Of a DNA stretch of 64,000 nucleotides, positions 31,888 to 44,449 are shown one piece after another (position 1 is the first letter of the stretch; each line of letters begins with the position of its first letter). A model generated the notes under the pieces. It saw nothing but the letters and a program-made list of their open reading frames with translations, was not told the origin of the DNA and did not search any database. Position numbers and translations under genes: made by a program. Source of the DNA: Chelydra serpentina (Eukaryota > Chordata > Testudines > Chelydridae). Location: the NCBI GenBank assembly GCA_037349315.1, contig JBAIAC010000059.1, positions 16,834,501 to 16,898,500 of the forward strand. The letters run 5' to 3'.

Positions 31888-32060
31888 TGTTGTAGCCATG
31901 TCGGTTCCAGGGTATTAGAGAGACAAGCTGGGTGAGGTAACATTTTTATTGGACCAGCTGCTGTTGGTGAAAAAGACAAGCTTTCAAGCTTACACAGAGC
32001 TGTATTCCCTTCATCGCAAAGTGTCTTTTTTCTCTCTTACCCAGTCCAGTCTGCACTTGA
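31888..32060 (-). repeat. Penelope-like repeat tail, second copy
   Basis: 'gttgtagccatgtcggttcc', 'attagagagacaagctggg' and 'ttttattggaccagctgctg' identify another common reptile repeat. On the minus strand it reads CGATGAAG near 32010 and GAAAGCTTG near 31980, the same core words as in the copy at 2417-2700. Its class is inferred. Confidence 0.5.
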
Positions 32061-32214
32061 AAGAGATTCCTATTGGATAGGCTCCCAGTTCAGAGTGCAT
32101 CCAGACAGTTCGCCAAGAGTTATGCATTGCAGGTCTCAAACTTTAGATAGGTATATACAGCAGCCACTAATCATCTTCTTTCACTGCTATATCGAGTGCA
32201 GTAGTGTAACACCG

Positions 32215-32300
32215 ACAGATCTCCGATCATCAGCGGGTGAGATTGAACCTGGGACCTTTGAAGCTAAATGCATGAGCCTTAACTGCATGAGCTAAAAGGC
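32215..32300 (-). repeat. tRNA-like repeat with box A and box B words
   Basis: On the minus strand it reads TAGCTCATGCAG, then about 35 bases, then CAGGTTCAATCTC. The spacing fits pol III boxes A and B. It is not a good tRNA gene because the acceptor stem is not evident. It is probably a tRNA-derived SINE head. Confidence 0.45.
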
Positions 32301-33900
32301 ACATACCTCTTAGTTAAGGCTGTAGAGCAGACTCATTCATCTCTAAGTGGTCTGAGTGCCACTGGATGGGACACAATACCACACTCAGGAGGTGTGTGGG
32401 TTACATACTTCCCCTAGCTGAGGAAGGGCGACCTGAGCTTCATGGACTTTGCAGAATATGCCAATGTGCTTCGGAACTTTGCTATTATTAGCTAAAGTGC
32501 AGTGCAATGCAACAGAAACTGGTGATAGGAATCAAAATGATTAATACTTAATAGTTAAGCACAATGCACAGCTGGAAAATGTGCCAATGGTATTTCAATG
32601 CAATTTCTCAGACTACAGATTTTTTTTGTTGCAGATGCTAATTGTAGTTTCACAATTATATATGGTTCATACTTCGCTAGATTTGAAAGTTTTCTTAAGA
32701 AGCAATGCAAGTTTTGCAAATCCAGAAAGAACGTTGTTGAGACTTGTTGAGCTGCTCAGCATAAACTGTAGCACACAAGCCGTTCAAATAAAGATATCGT
32801 TTGGCACATACAGTACCCATATGGATCTTTCAAAACCATTCTCCAGCTCAGGCGCTCCTATGAAACATGAAAGTTGGTCATTTGAGTTTGTTTTATAGGT
32901 TTCTGGAAGATCCTTTTGTGAGGTTTGCTTTTTGTTTGTTTTTACTTCTTGAATTTGTTGCCTGTGAACTGGAAAAGAAATCTGATTAAGGACCTGCACT
33001 TTGCTTAATAAAATTAAGAATCTTCTAAAGATGACTCCAGTGGCAATTACCTTCAAAAATCCCAAGTGATATCTGTGCTTTCTTTGTGTGCTGATGGCTT
33101 TTAGTTTGGCCACTTACAGATGTGTAGATCTCAAACAGACCTTTAGAAGCACCAGCCAGCCAGGATATGCACAAACAAAATGACAAAGCTGTCCACCACT
33201 GTGGACATATTCTTTGCCAATAAGCAACTCCTTCTATGAGTGGCCGAACTGATCCATCTCTCTCTGACAGTCCCATTGTCTAACCTGACTGTTGACTGAA
33301 GCTTTAAAGCTATGCAGTGGATAAAAACTTACAATCAACCATGTCCAATGACTGACTCAATCATGTGATGTTTCCCCATGTACATAAAGGCATAATTGAC
33401 ACTTTGGACCTTGCAGATGTTTTCCAATTCATTTGGTTCCCACAATGATATCAGAAAATAAGTCTTGTGAACTGGCAATAACTGTTTTTCCTCTGAACAC
33501 GTTCTCATCTCGAAAACGTATTTAGATGCAAATTGCATCCTGCCTCATGTCATTGCTTGTCCCTCCACCCCCCCATTAAACAGACTGTGCTCTTGACTTT
33601 TTGGTGTAAATATAAAAACAAGAACATTCAGGTTTTGTAAAAATAAAATTGTGTATCTGGCTTTTAAAAAGATAGTCTGTCCCCATGCATATATCTCAAT
33701 GCCTTCTCCTGCCTTCTGTGCATGGCAGTCTGTTTTAGTCTCCCTAATTTAATTTGCCTTTCCCATCCTTCAGTGATCCATGTCCCTCAGACAACCTAAA
33801 AAATAAACTCTTCTACTTAGAATCCATTTGCTGTGCTCTCAGTTAAAGCTGACGCTATATACAGCTGGCCATATTTCATCTCCATGTGAGAAGCGGTCTG
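32301..33900. other. Unannotated non-coding DNA
   Basis: No gene or clear repeat was recognised. Confidence 0.45.
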
Positions 33901-33904
33901 GTCA

Positions 33905-34135
33905 AGTGAACAGAAGCGTGATCTAGTGAGGACTGATTACAGCACTGGAAACGTCTGAGATCAAGTCCCAGTTTTGCCACTGACTACCCACGTGACCTTG
34001 GGTAAATCATTTATTTTCCTTGTGTGCCAGTTTTCCTGTCTGTATGATGGGGATGATCACACTTCCTTACCTACCTCACAGAGATGTCTGTGCAGCACTT
34101 TGAAGGTGGAGTGTGCCAAGAATCGTGCTATCTCC
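33905..34135 (+). repeat. MIR-like SINE
   Basis: It carries 'gagatcaagtcccagttttg', 'ccactgactacccacgtgac', 'cttgggtaaatcattta' and 'ctgtatgatggggatgatca' in MIR order, then 'ctacctcacagagatg'. The copy is moderately diverged. Confidence 0.75.
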
Positions 34136-34338
34136 GCAGGCAGCTTATGAGGGTTCTTATGGCCTTGACTGAGAGAGAACGAGTGCGCACATAGAAACAC
34201 TCTTTGGAACTGGATTTACAGCAAAAATGGTCGGGCTTGATTTTTGCCAGGGCAGTCTTGAATCTAGAATACACCATTATTCTTTCTCTGAAAGTTCCAG
34301 AGTGGGGCAGCCAACTCCTCTAGCCAGAAAAGCTAGCT

Positions 34339-34736
34339 CAGGGCTCTCAACCTTTCCAGACTACCGTACCCCTTTCAGGAGTCTGATTTGTCTTGCGTAC
34401 CCCCAAGTTACACCTCACTTAAAAACTTACCAAATCAGACATAAAAATACAAAAGTGTCACAGCAGACTATTACTGAACATTTGCTTACTTTCATTTTTA
34501 TCATATAATTCTAAAATAAATCAACTGGAATATAAATATTGCACTTACATTGCAGTGCATAGTATATAGAGCAGTATAAACAAATCATTGTCTGTATGAA
34601 ATTTTAGTTTGTACTGACTTTGCTAGTGCTTTTTATGTAGCCTGTTGTAAAACTAAGCAATAGATGAGTTGATGTACCCCCTGGAAGACCTCTGCATACC
34701 CCCAGGGGTCCGTGTACCCCTGGTTGAGAACCACTG
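34339..34736. mobile_element. hAT-type non-autonomous transposon (398 bp)
   Basis: The ends are CAGGGCTCTCAACC and, inverted, CAGTGGTTCTCAACC. The flanking 8-mers AGCTAGCT (34331-34338) and AGCTAGAG (34737-34744) match at 6 of 8. Sub-terminal 'taccgtacccctttcaggag' words are inverted towards the right end. Confidence 0.85.
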
Positions 34737-34744
34737 AGCTAGAG

Positions 34745-36225
34745 GCCAGCAATACCACCCCTGGGCTAGCCAGAGGGGCCCACTCAAGAGCAAAGCAAAG
34801 CACTCCGCTAGAGATGAGCATCCTGCCTGGAGACTAGGGATGGAGACTACTGTCAAACTCAGATGCCCCACAATGCACTACTGACAGACTGAAAACGCAG
34901 CCTATTGGATTAAGAGTTTTGCAATAAATAGCACTTGCTTCTTCAGATTGTGATTTCTTGTTCTTTGCTTGATGCACCTGTCTCTCAACTCTGTCACTTT
35001 CTCAACAGCTGATCTGAAGCTGTTAGGATGATAAATGTAGAAATAAGAATGACAGACATGTAACATACTATTAAAGTCCCCACAGTTTACCTGTGAAATT
35101 CAGGATTTGTCTGACTCAGGAAAATAGCTGATCTTTCCTTTCCCACAGGAGAAATAAAAATGTTTCCATTTGCAATAGATATTTTTGGACTCAACCTAGA
35201 TGAGAATTTGTACTAAAGATGAGGTAAATTTTAAATGATTTCTTTAGAGCGATTCCCTTCCACACTGATGCCTGAGTTTCCTTTTTTTGGCTTTCAAATT
35301 CCTCTTGTTAAAAATCACAAAAAACGTACTCAGATCAGCAGTTTGGAAGTAGCTAATATACATGACCCTCCACACTATCTTAGGTGCCAAAGTTTAAGTC
35401 AACTTGATTGACACTCTCCTTAAGCATACTTGGCTTAAAAGTGGACCAGGGACTCTTGATAACATTACACAAAACAAAAGAGCAGGGCAAGTGTTGTGCT
35501 CTTAGCAGCATCCTCCTCTGGTCAGTGAACAGAGACAACAGCCATTCCAGTCTTGTTTTTCTTTAAACAGAGCAAAGAGACTCATTCTAATTCAGAAATC
35601 CCATGGTGTGTCTTGTTAGATAGCTGATTGCTCTACACTCTTTTTTATTTTTTTTAAAGTGAATTTAGGGCTAGCAAAAGGTGCTCGATTGACAGCGCTG
35701 GTCACTGAAGTCCTTTGTGTACTGCATGTATAGAACATAGGCAGCTGCGCTGCAGTGTAAGCTCCCCTTTTGTCCACCCCACCCTACCCTCAATACATAT
35801 GGAGAAAGTTTAAGGACGACAATGCCTTATCAGGAATGCTTGAAAAAAACCCCCAAATTACCAATGCAAGTTCCTTGTGAGAAACACCTACCTGATTCTG
35901 CAACACCAAGGCCTAGGGCTAATGTTACCAGGATTTCAAACAGAGGTCTAGAATTTGCAGGTACAATTAAAGAGAAGGAGTCAGAAGAGAAAATTAAACT
36001 TGTATCTTCCTGTATCACATTATGTGTCTACTTTAGCCTTTTTCTCACCACAAGGAATTATTTGAAGACAGAACCATGCCCTTATTAGGTTACATGCTCC
36101 ATATTTCTGCTAGTATAGGATTGTTCCCTACATTACGGGGCTCTTTAACCTAGTGGAGAAAGGCATAACCAGAATCAGAATCAAGGCTGGGGGTTAAAGA
36201 CAGTCAAGCTCAAACTAGAAATAAG
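34745..36225. other. Unannotated non-coding DNA
   Basis: No gene or clear repeat was recognised. Confidence 0.45.
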
Positions 36226-36229
36226 GCAC

Positions 36230-36890
36230 AAATTTTTAGCAAGAGTGTAACTAATGGATTCTCAGTCTCTTGTAGTCGTCAAATCAAGACTGAATGCCTT
36301 TCTGGAGAATATGCTTTAGACCAGGGGTCTCAAACTCAAATTACCACGAGGGCCACATGAGGACTAGTGCATTGGCCCGAGGGCCGCATCACTGATCCCG
36401 CCCCCACCGCACCCCTTCCATTAGGCCCCGTCCCTTCTCCGCCTCCTCCCCTGTGCACATGGCTTCCCGCTCCTCCTCCCTCCCTCCCAGAAACCGCGAA
36501 ACTCTTCCCATGCGGCCCACGGAGCTCTTCCCTGCGGCCTGCTGGGCTCCTCCCCCCCCCCCCCCATTTTTAAATTATTTTTTTTTACCCCCAGGCAGTT
36601 CTCGCTGCCAGAACAACTGTCTGGCAGTGGGAACTGCCTGGGGGGTAAAAATAACTAACTAATTAAATAAATTTTTTAAAGGGGGGGGGCGCCTGGGGAG
36701 CCCGGTGGGCCGGGCCACGTGTTTGAGACCCCTGCTTTAGACAAACACAAGTTATGTGTTAGTCAATCACAAATTATTGGTCTCAATACAGAATTAACTG
36801 AAAGAAGTTCTATGGCCTACGTTGTACAGGAAGATCAGACTAAATGGGCCCTTCTGGTCTTGGAATCTATTGAACTGTGAAACAAGTTCA
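36230..36890 (+). repeat. CR1-type LINE 3' end, split by a hAT element
   Basis: Before the insertion the sequence translates to a CR1 C-terminus-like string (SLVVVKSRLNAFLENM). After it comes the CR1 3' UTR: 'caggaagatcagactaaatg' and 'ggcccttctggtcttggaat'. The hAT element at 36322-36734 interrupts it just after the coding remnant. Confidence 0.75.
36322..36734. mobile_element. hAT-type non-autonomous transposon (413 bp)
   Basis: The inverted termini CAGGGGTCTCAAAC are perfect over 14 bases. The 8-bp duplication CTTTAGAC (36314-36321 and 36735-36742) is perfect. The interior holds poly(C) (about 36551) and poly(G) (about 36681) runs. Confidence 0.93.
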
Positions 36891-38440
36891 GCTACAGTGG
36901 GACCAGATAGATACACCATCTTCACCATGGCAACTCTTTATCTGGAGGGGACAAATGGAACATCTACTCTAATTCACCTTTAGTCACTTTCATGCACTGA
37001 AGTTCTAGAGGTACTGAGGGAGCTTTGATCTGTGGTTTGCAAGTCAGACCCATGCTCCTCATGGCTAGTAAAATCAAATGGGGGGAGGTGCTTGGTCCGG
37101 TGGTGATGGAAATTGCTAATATCTGCCTTTCAGATAAAGGGAGAGGGTGCCAGTTCCCCACAAAGCAGAATATGTTAGGTTCATGGTCAAAAATTTAGTG
37201 ATCTTGCCAATTATCATCTTTTCTCTAATCTTAGAGATAATTATGGGCAAAGCATCTTGGGTGATATACGAAGTTCTCTGATATTCTTCACGCCCCCTCA
37301 ATCTGGCATTCATTCTGGGATTACCCTGATCTTGCTGGGTGATCGTCTCTTTCTAGTGATGGACACTGGTCAGATGTCCATACTAATTTGATACTGGATG
37401 GTTTATTGCTGTCTCCTTCATAGTCACTGGAAGAGGAAGAATGCAGCAGATTTCTAATCTAAGGAGCTTCCTTCTCTGTTGCACTGTATGGTTCAGAGAG
37501 ATCAGGGCAGTAAAAAGTGGCAAAAGCATTGCAGTCATTAACAAATGTGAAGTACTGCAATTAAGAATCACAGTGATTAACTAATACTGGAGCTGGAAAA
37601 AAAAAACATTTACAAAAATCCTGACATTTTCTTCCTGTTCTTCATTGAAATGTCTACAAAATGTGCCAATAAAAATCAAAATTTGGAAAATTTCAACCAG
37701 TTCTAAACTATGGTAAAACACAATAACGGACCTGAGCTGCACATTTATATTGGAAATTGGACTCTGAACCTTCTAGTGTTTGAGGGTGATTGGAACCAGG
37801 GTTTGGTCCAACCCATTGTATTTCACTTGACACAGGTTCCATCAAAGTCAAGGCTGACTCTGCTCCAACCAATTTGATCAAGGAAGGCTCCGTTTTGACT
37901 CACCTGTCATTGCTTATGCACCACCAGGTCCCCAGCTCAAGTTGGAACTGTGATAATGTACGCAACTGTCTCTCTTGCGCGCACACACCCAGAAAGCCAA
38001 GGCAGTTCGAAGGACACACACATCTGAAGTCCAGGCAGTGGGAAGGAGAAGACTCTGATAACTAATTAATTCCTTTCTAGTATCTGGCTACCATCCAGCA
38101 GACATAACTGTACTCATGTAACCCATTGGTGAGTTTGTTTTCTAGGTTCCCTGCTGTGCCCAATCCACAGAGGATACATGTTTGTTACAGTCCCAGCTAG
38201 GGAATCTTGGCTCTTTAGCTCAAGCAGTAGCAGTAGGTCCCCAGTTGAATCCCTGGTGTGTTGGCCCATATGGAAGCCATCACCCCCACATGAACATTTC
38301 CAAATCTCCCTTTATCAGACACGTTTATGCAACACAAATGCTAAGCACATTTTACAATTAGCAAAAATGAAAATTCTGTCCAACTCTATAGAAACCTGAG
38401 TATATTTCCAGCCCTTTTGCCCTTCCATTGAGTATCACTG
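36891..38440. other. Unannotated non-coding DNA
   Basis: No gene or clear repeat was recognised. Confidence 0.45.
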
Positions 38441-38441
38441 A

Positions 38442-38985
38442 TTGTTACGTTTGTGGGAGGCTGCGGGCCTACCCAGGGTGCTCTGCAAGAACGAGGCCCA
38501 CACACTCTGAGAGTTATTGGCTTTATTGAAGGCAAAGTGACACATCCGCAACGGGGACTCCTGGCGTTGCTGTCACGGAGACGGGGAACCCAGCTCACCA
38601 AAATTCGGGCCTGGTACGGAGTGCCAAGTGGGGCCAGGCTTATACAATTATATACAGACATTTTATACAGAAGCAAGCCGGGGCCGCCTCCTGGCCCAAG
38701 GCCATTCAAAGCAGGAGCTATTTTAATTAGCTCAAAACAGATTGCAGCTGGCCGGCCATGACCTACAGTGGCTGGCCGCTAAAAAAGTGTGAGAAAGCAA
38801 AACACCCTGACTAGCACGAGAAAGCGAACACACCCTTGCTATGCTGTAACACAATCTTCCGTGGTACCCTACACTGATCAACTCATAAACAAAGGTCCTG
38901 TCCATACTTATCTCTACCCCCTCCTGCATATACATTCTGATACAATCTTTACTTTCATGATCACATGCCATTTCTCAATCACCAC
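38442..38985 (-). mobile_element. Candidate solo LTR of an endogenous retroelement
   Basis: On the minus strand the segment begins TGTGGTGATTGAG and ends ACAAACGTAACA. It contains a TATA-like TATAAAA (38661-38667) and an AATAAA (38522-38527) about 135 bases downstream, the expected U3-R-U5 order. No clean target duplication was found, and no internal genes are present. Confidence 0.6.
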
Positions 38986-39635
38986 AGTATTTCCCTAGCT
39001 GTATACTTTGTGAGCCTAACAAAAAAATAAAATAAAAGGAGTGAAAAAGGTATTGCATGTGTGCAACATGCAATGTCCAAAAGAGTCCTAACTCGACCAA
39101 ATTGAAATCAGATCTCACTGGAATACTCAAAGGCACTTCCCATCAAAGAAGGCTATCCCCACGCCACAGTCTAAATTTCTGCCTCCCAACTCTTATGGCT
39201 GCAGAGTTGCTCTAAACAAGATTGCAAAGATTTTTTCGTAACAGGAAAAGTTTTGTTTGTTGTTGTTGCCCGCCTCATATTAAGAATTTGACTGAAACAT
39301 TTTGGCCCAAACTTTAAAAAATAAAATAAAATAAAATAAAGCCTTTACACAAGTAAACAAGTGTGAACATCTCACTTTGAAAGGCAAAAGCTTTAGAAAT
39401 TTATGAATGACTGAAAATAGGGAATTAAAATGGAACCAGTATTCACATAGCTGCCACTTTTGCTGTACTATCTATATAGAGGATGTAGATAACTATCCTT
39501 TAACACCAATGTAGAGAACCTTTCTCTTCCATTGTTAGGTTTCTAGTAATATTTCCCTGATTTTGTCACTTTGCTTTACTATGCACTGTCTTAAACTGAG
39601 ACAGATAGTATAGAATATTTTTTTAAAGTCACTCA
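38986..39635. other. Unannotated non-coding DNA with an (AAAAT)n run
   Basis: An (AAAAT)n microsatellite lies at about 39315-39339. Nothing else was recognised. Confidence 0.45.
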
Positions 39636-39747
39636 GGCCCTGATTCAGAAAAGCACGTAATTTCATATGCTTAACTTTAAGATAGGCTTAGGTTCCATTG
39701 ACATCAAGTTAAACACAAGCTTAAGTGCGTTCTTGAATCAAGGCCTC
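39636..39747. repeat. Foldback repeat (GGCCCTGATTCAG type)
   Basis: 'ggccctgattcagaaaagc' on the left is inverted as 'gcgttcttgaatcaaggcc' on the right, with 'ttaactttaag' and 'aagttaaacacaagcttaag' inside. It is a member of the window-wide palindromic family. Confidence 0.6.
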
Positions 39748-41430
39748 ATCTCCAATGTTTTTTTTTTTTTAAAAAAAACAACTACATTCAGTTTGCCATA
39801 TGAAATAAGTAGTGGAGTCCATCTGGATTTAAGAAGTTACTTGGAGTCTACTTAATTGGGGCAAGTTAGGGACAGCCGATGATGGTAATGCAACTAATCT
39901 GCAGCAATATAAAGGAAAGTGTGGGACACTGGGCTCTTATTGACAGCAAAAGCTTTTATTTGCTGTTGCTAATGTTGTTGGCAAACCTTTCTGGAGTATG
40001 TGGCTAAAACTGGATTTTCATAGGGCAGAGTCATGTATTATTTATGGTGTTTGCATCTGATGATAACCTAGATGTTGGTTATTTAAGTAACCAAAGGACA
40101 ACAGCGTTAAAAAAAGTTATCGTGAAGAAGCTAAAAAAACAGAAAGGGGGGAAAAAAATCTGTGTCAAACAGTCACTAATAATCAGAAATCTGGGGACCT
40201 CATAGTCAGTGAACTCACCTGTTTCCACAGGAAACTTATGAAAATACATCATCTGCTTTTATTTTTGTTCTGGATAAAAAGTGCAAGTCCCTAATAAATA
40301 CAGCAAATAAACAAATAATAGTTTTCAAAATAAGCCACCTCAGTGTTTCGTGGAAATGCTGGCTTTCGCAAAGGCTTGTCCAACCACAGCCTAAATAATT
40401 CAAAGCATTGTCATTAGGCAGCAGCAAAGTCCTCGTTCTAAAAAGGCACTTGCCTTATCACTCTACAGCAGATGCTTCAGTCAACCATTGGATATTGAAA
40501 ACATAAATAATGAAACAAAATTTGGAGACAATAGTATCTGGGCTGGGGACAAAATACTCACGGATATTGTCAGTCTCTGAGTAACCAAGCAGCAAAAGCC
40601 CAAGTGACAACAATAGCAAGGAAAAGAATAGAGACAAGTGAGGAGGCCTGAATCTGAATAAGGCCTAGAGCTGCACATGCTGCTGTTACCGTAGAAACTA
40701 ACCTCTCCCCTGAAGAGGTTTGCTGGGGCATTGTTTGTGGGACACAAGATGTGTCATACACCAGATGGTCGTGTGCTGTATAACTCAGTTATCTGAGAGG
40801 ACAGAGTAAAGGAATGTGCACTACAGATCTCTTCAGAAGGCAGAGCAGGGCACCATCTGTTCTTTCAGACTGAAGGCACTCCCCCCCACCCCTCCCCAAG
40901 AAAGGGGGGAGACCAAATTTAAAATGATTCACTAAACAGGAAAATAAAATATCCTGATACAGTCACCATATTTGACTTTCATTTAGCTAATTTTATCCTT
41001 GGGTTTTATGTCAGGTGAATTGCATTTTTACGCATGGGAGAGCGGCAATTATTTCTCTCTCAGGAGTCTATCATTTATAAATAAAACCCTCTGGAGACCT
41101 CATCACTCCTTTACTATCTGAAGCCCTCAAAACAATTTTAGCCATATGTTCTTTAAAGTCTCTCTCTTCCTCCCATTAGTTATGTACCAATGTTTATACA
41201 ACATGGGGGGGGGGGGAAATAATTCTTCCTTTCCAGGAATTGTTCTATATTTCAGCCAGGAGCGGGCAGGGTGGGGGAGGGAGGAGGCACAAAAAAAAAA
41301 TCAGAATCGTAGTTTGGGTGACTGATATAGGAAGGAAATTTTAATTAGGGTATGTGTAACACCAAGCAGCGATGACTAACATGTCCGGTAGGTAAGGTGC
41401 AAATAGGCGTGGGCAGACGAATAATCCCAC
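39748..41430. other. Unannotated non-coding DNA
   Basis: No gene or transposon boundary was recognised. A poly(G) run lies near 41203-41216. Confidence 0.45.
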
Positions 41431-41432
41431 AT

Positions 41433-41502
41433 GGGCCTGCTCCAAAGCCCACTGAAATCAATAGAAAGAATCACTGACTTCAATGGGCTAAGGATCAGGC
41501 CC
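41433..41502. repeat. Foldback repeat (GGGCCTG type)
   Basis: 'gggcctgctccaaagcccac' pairs with 'gggctaaggatcaggccc', with 'tgacttcaatgggct' inverted to the left arm. Confidence 0.6.
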
Positions 41503-42960
41503 CTGTGAACTCATGGGAGTGGGGAAACCAGAAGGAAAATTAAGCTTAAAATGTGCTTTAATGTTACAGTAAGGCTGAGAGCTTCAGTTCAAAGAAGTCA
41601 GGACAGTGGAAAGTTGTAGGAAAGCTGAATTTGGCTCTATATTCACATAATACGGGGCATTTTTGCCCTCTGACACGCTCAGTGGGAGTTAGTCACAGAC
41701 AAGGCATCTGAGAACGAAATTTAGCTCTCAGTGTTTTGTAATACTCTTAAAAATCCTATGCAGCAGATCCTGCTCTCTTCTCTCTGGGCCAGATTCTGTG
41801 TTCTTCTAGTTCTGTGTTGAGTGCAGGACCGAAGAGGGCAGGGAAAGGGCTTAAAACCACCTTTCTGCCTCCCAGTTCCGACCCCAGCCCTTGGGCTGCT
41901 GTAAATTACACCATTTTACAAAGTCCTCCAGAGCTGTTATGGCAGCACAGAATAGTTGTGGTGCAGTTCTGAGGATGAGGTCGCAACCACAGAGTGGATC
42001 CTGTGGAATCCTGGAAGGAGAGGATCCCTTTCTCTCAGCCAAAGGGATCCCCAGCACACAGCTTCACAAAGCTATGGTTGTGCTGGTGGGTGGTGGGACC
42101 TTTAACTTACAAAAAGTGAATTGTATTTTCTCCTTGACATTCTCTGCCTTAAGGCTGCAATAACTTACATTTTAGGCGTTTCTGGTGTATATATATATAT
42201 AAGCAACCCATCCATAAACCGCCCTCCCCCCAAATATGGGAAAAATTGGGAGAATAAAATGCCTGCTGGATTGCACATCGAAATAACAGAGACACCTTTG
42301 AAACCACTGAAATAAACGTGTTTAAAATCTTTGAAATAATGGCTGCAGGTGTACGCGTGCTGGGGCAGTTATGAGTCTGGAGCTGCACGCAGGCACTTAT
42401 GGAAAGACTTTTGGGTTTGAATAAATGTACATGTGGGTGATTTGGATTTTAAAAGACAGCAACTGTGATTAATCACCCAGACGACTATAATCAGGGCCCC
42501 GGAGAGAAAAACGCAGCTTCCTACATCTGGATAACTGCCGCACGTCCGCTGCCTGGACACTGCCTGAGCAGCTGGGTTGTGTACACACTGGAGATCTCCC
42601 GGGGTATGAGAGGGAGGAATCCACAGCCAGCCTCGGGATTACAGCAGTCTCCGTAAAACTTCCTACTCCCTCACTCTGAACAGGGAAAGAGCCACTGGAT
42701 CCACACAGAAGTGGATCCGTTGGTCATACCCACATGCTTCTTCTGGGCTGCCCCCATATCCCTGCTGCAAGTAGTGAGCAGGGAGCCCTGGTAGAGGTAG
42801 GTCTCATGGTGGACAAGGGATGTACAACCCCTATATTCTGTTTTCCCCTCAACAGCTTGATCACACTGGCTCCATTGCAGGCAAAGCCTTTGGGGACAGG
42901 GTTTGCTCCTCATGGCATGCTTGTTTAATTACCAACAAGGAATGTACTGTGCATGACAAA
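41503..42960. other. Unannotated non-coding DNA
   Basis: A (TA)n run lies near 42187-42200. A diverged foldback repeat follows at about 42960-43035. No gene was recognised. Confidence 0.4.
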
Positions 42961-43514
42961 ATGGATCTGAACATCAAGATTCACTGAAATCAACTGGAGT
43001 CCTTCCATTGACTTTAACGGGCTTTCGAGCAGGCCCCACGTGATACCAGACCCAATATGTCTTTATTTCTCAGCTATTTTTTTTTTTTTTAACAAATGCT
43101 CCTCACTGAGGACTATGCACATGTGAAGTGTGAATTTTTTAAACACAACCATTCTTGTGTTACTCCAGCACCAAAAACAACAACAAAAATAGTGTGAACA
43201 ATTTTTAAATCATGGAAGTCTCCTATTGCATGCCCAAAACTTGCAGGAAAAAAAAGAAAATCTGGATGTATTTTTACCAAACATTAAAAAACAAAAGCAC
43301 CTTTGGTCTGAGAACACGAGCATGGAAAACGTTCCCGCCCTCACCCCTTTTCTGCCCAGTTCTGCCCCCTCCCCCAAGGACACTGCGTCCTCGCTCCTCT
43401 CAGCCTCCTGCACACTGTGAACCAGCTGATTGCAGCGGGCAGGAGGGAGGGGGAAGCACTGAATGGCGGGGCCCACAAGGAGGTGCTGGAGGGAGGAGGA
43501 GGTGCTGATAGGGG

Positions 43515-43592
43515 GCCTGCTAGTGGGTGTTCAGCACCCACCATTTTTTCCCTGTAGGTGCTGCAGCCCCCGAGCACCCACAGAGTTGGCAC
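43515..43592 (-). mobile_element. Fragment of the CATAGG hAT-like family
   Basis: Inverted, it reads CATAGGTGCCAACTCTGTGG, then a GGTGGGTGCT word near the other end. It is a partial copy of the element at 47382-47884. The left boundary was not found. Confidence 0.6.
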
Positions 43593-43599
43593 CTATGGA

Positions 43600-44440
43600 G
43601 CAGGACTTTGTTGTGGTAGGTGCTGCTGCAGAGGCACAGAACAAAAAGATGGCCCATGCATGCCCCACAGGGTTTGCAGTCTAAGTATAGGACATGAGAC
43701 AACAGAACAGGGCCGGCTACAGGCACCAGCCTACCAAGCACGTGCTTGGGGCAGCACCTAGAGGGGGGCGGCGCTCAGGGTTGGTTTTTTTTTAAACAAG
43801 CCATATTGCGCACCATGGCGCCCTAGGAAAGGGGCAGCACCCAGGCTCGCCGCCCACCCCGCAGGGCTCCCGCCGGCAGGGAGAGCGGCGCTGCGGCCGG
43901 GCTCGGCACCCTCCCCACTGGCGCCCCGGCTGGGGCTGCGGGGCCTGCCGCGGGCCCACCACCTGCAGCGGGGCAGTCCGCGGGCCCACCACCCGCACTC
44001 CCCAGCCAGAGCAGCGGGGCCTGCTGCGGGCCCGCCGCCCGCGTTCCGCGCCCCGGCCGGGGCAGCAGGGCCTGCCACGGGTCCTCCTCGCAGGCGCTAC
44101 AGGTAGGAGGGGGGGTTGTTTTGGTGGGCGTTGGGGTGGTGGTTTTGGCGGGCGTTGGGGGGGGGGTTTGTTTGAGGGGGCAGCGTTTGGGGTTTTGTTT
44201 TTTTTTGCTTGGGGCGGCAAAAATGTTAGAGCCGCCCCTGCAACAGAAGGATACAGACAGACGGAGGAGTACAAGAAAACAATGAGACAATATTGGTCAG
44301 CATGATGGGCAGTGGTGTCTGCACACCAGCAACCTAACTGCTGTCAAGTTTTTTGGAGGCATCACAGGAGTGTTTTAAGGAGGGCAATGGTTGGATGTGT
44401 AGCATAAGGGCCTCAAGAAAAAACTGGGTCACACTTTATA
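43600..44440 (+). repeat. Common amniote interspersed repeat, split by a hAT element
   Basis: The two flanks 'cagaggcacagaacaaaaag' to 'agtataggacatgagacaac' and 'ggatacagacagacggagga' to 'gtcaagttttttggaggc' join across the hAT insertion at 43708-44240. They match a frequent reptile repeat, by memory. Confidence 0.6.
43708..44240. mobile_element. hAT-type non-autonomous transposon (533 bp)
   Basis: The ends are CAGGGCCGGCT and, inverted, CAGGGGCGGCT. The 8-bp duplication CAACAGAA (43700-43707 and 44241-44248) is perfect. The interior is GC-rich with internal repeats such as 'ggcgttgggg'. Confidence 0.92.
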
Positions 44441-44449
44441 TGGAGAATA

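Noticed and set aside
31434..31979. Proline-rich ORFs of 181-195 codons on both strands
   Set aside because: They fall within a GC-rich hAT-like element and have no domain; the open frames follow from composition.
32215..32300. A functional tRNA gene
   Set aside because: Box A and box B words are present, but no acceptor stem or plausible anticodon arm is evident. It is annotated as a tRNA-like repeat.
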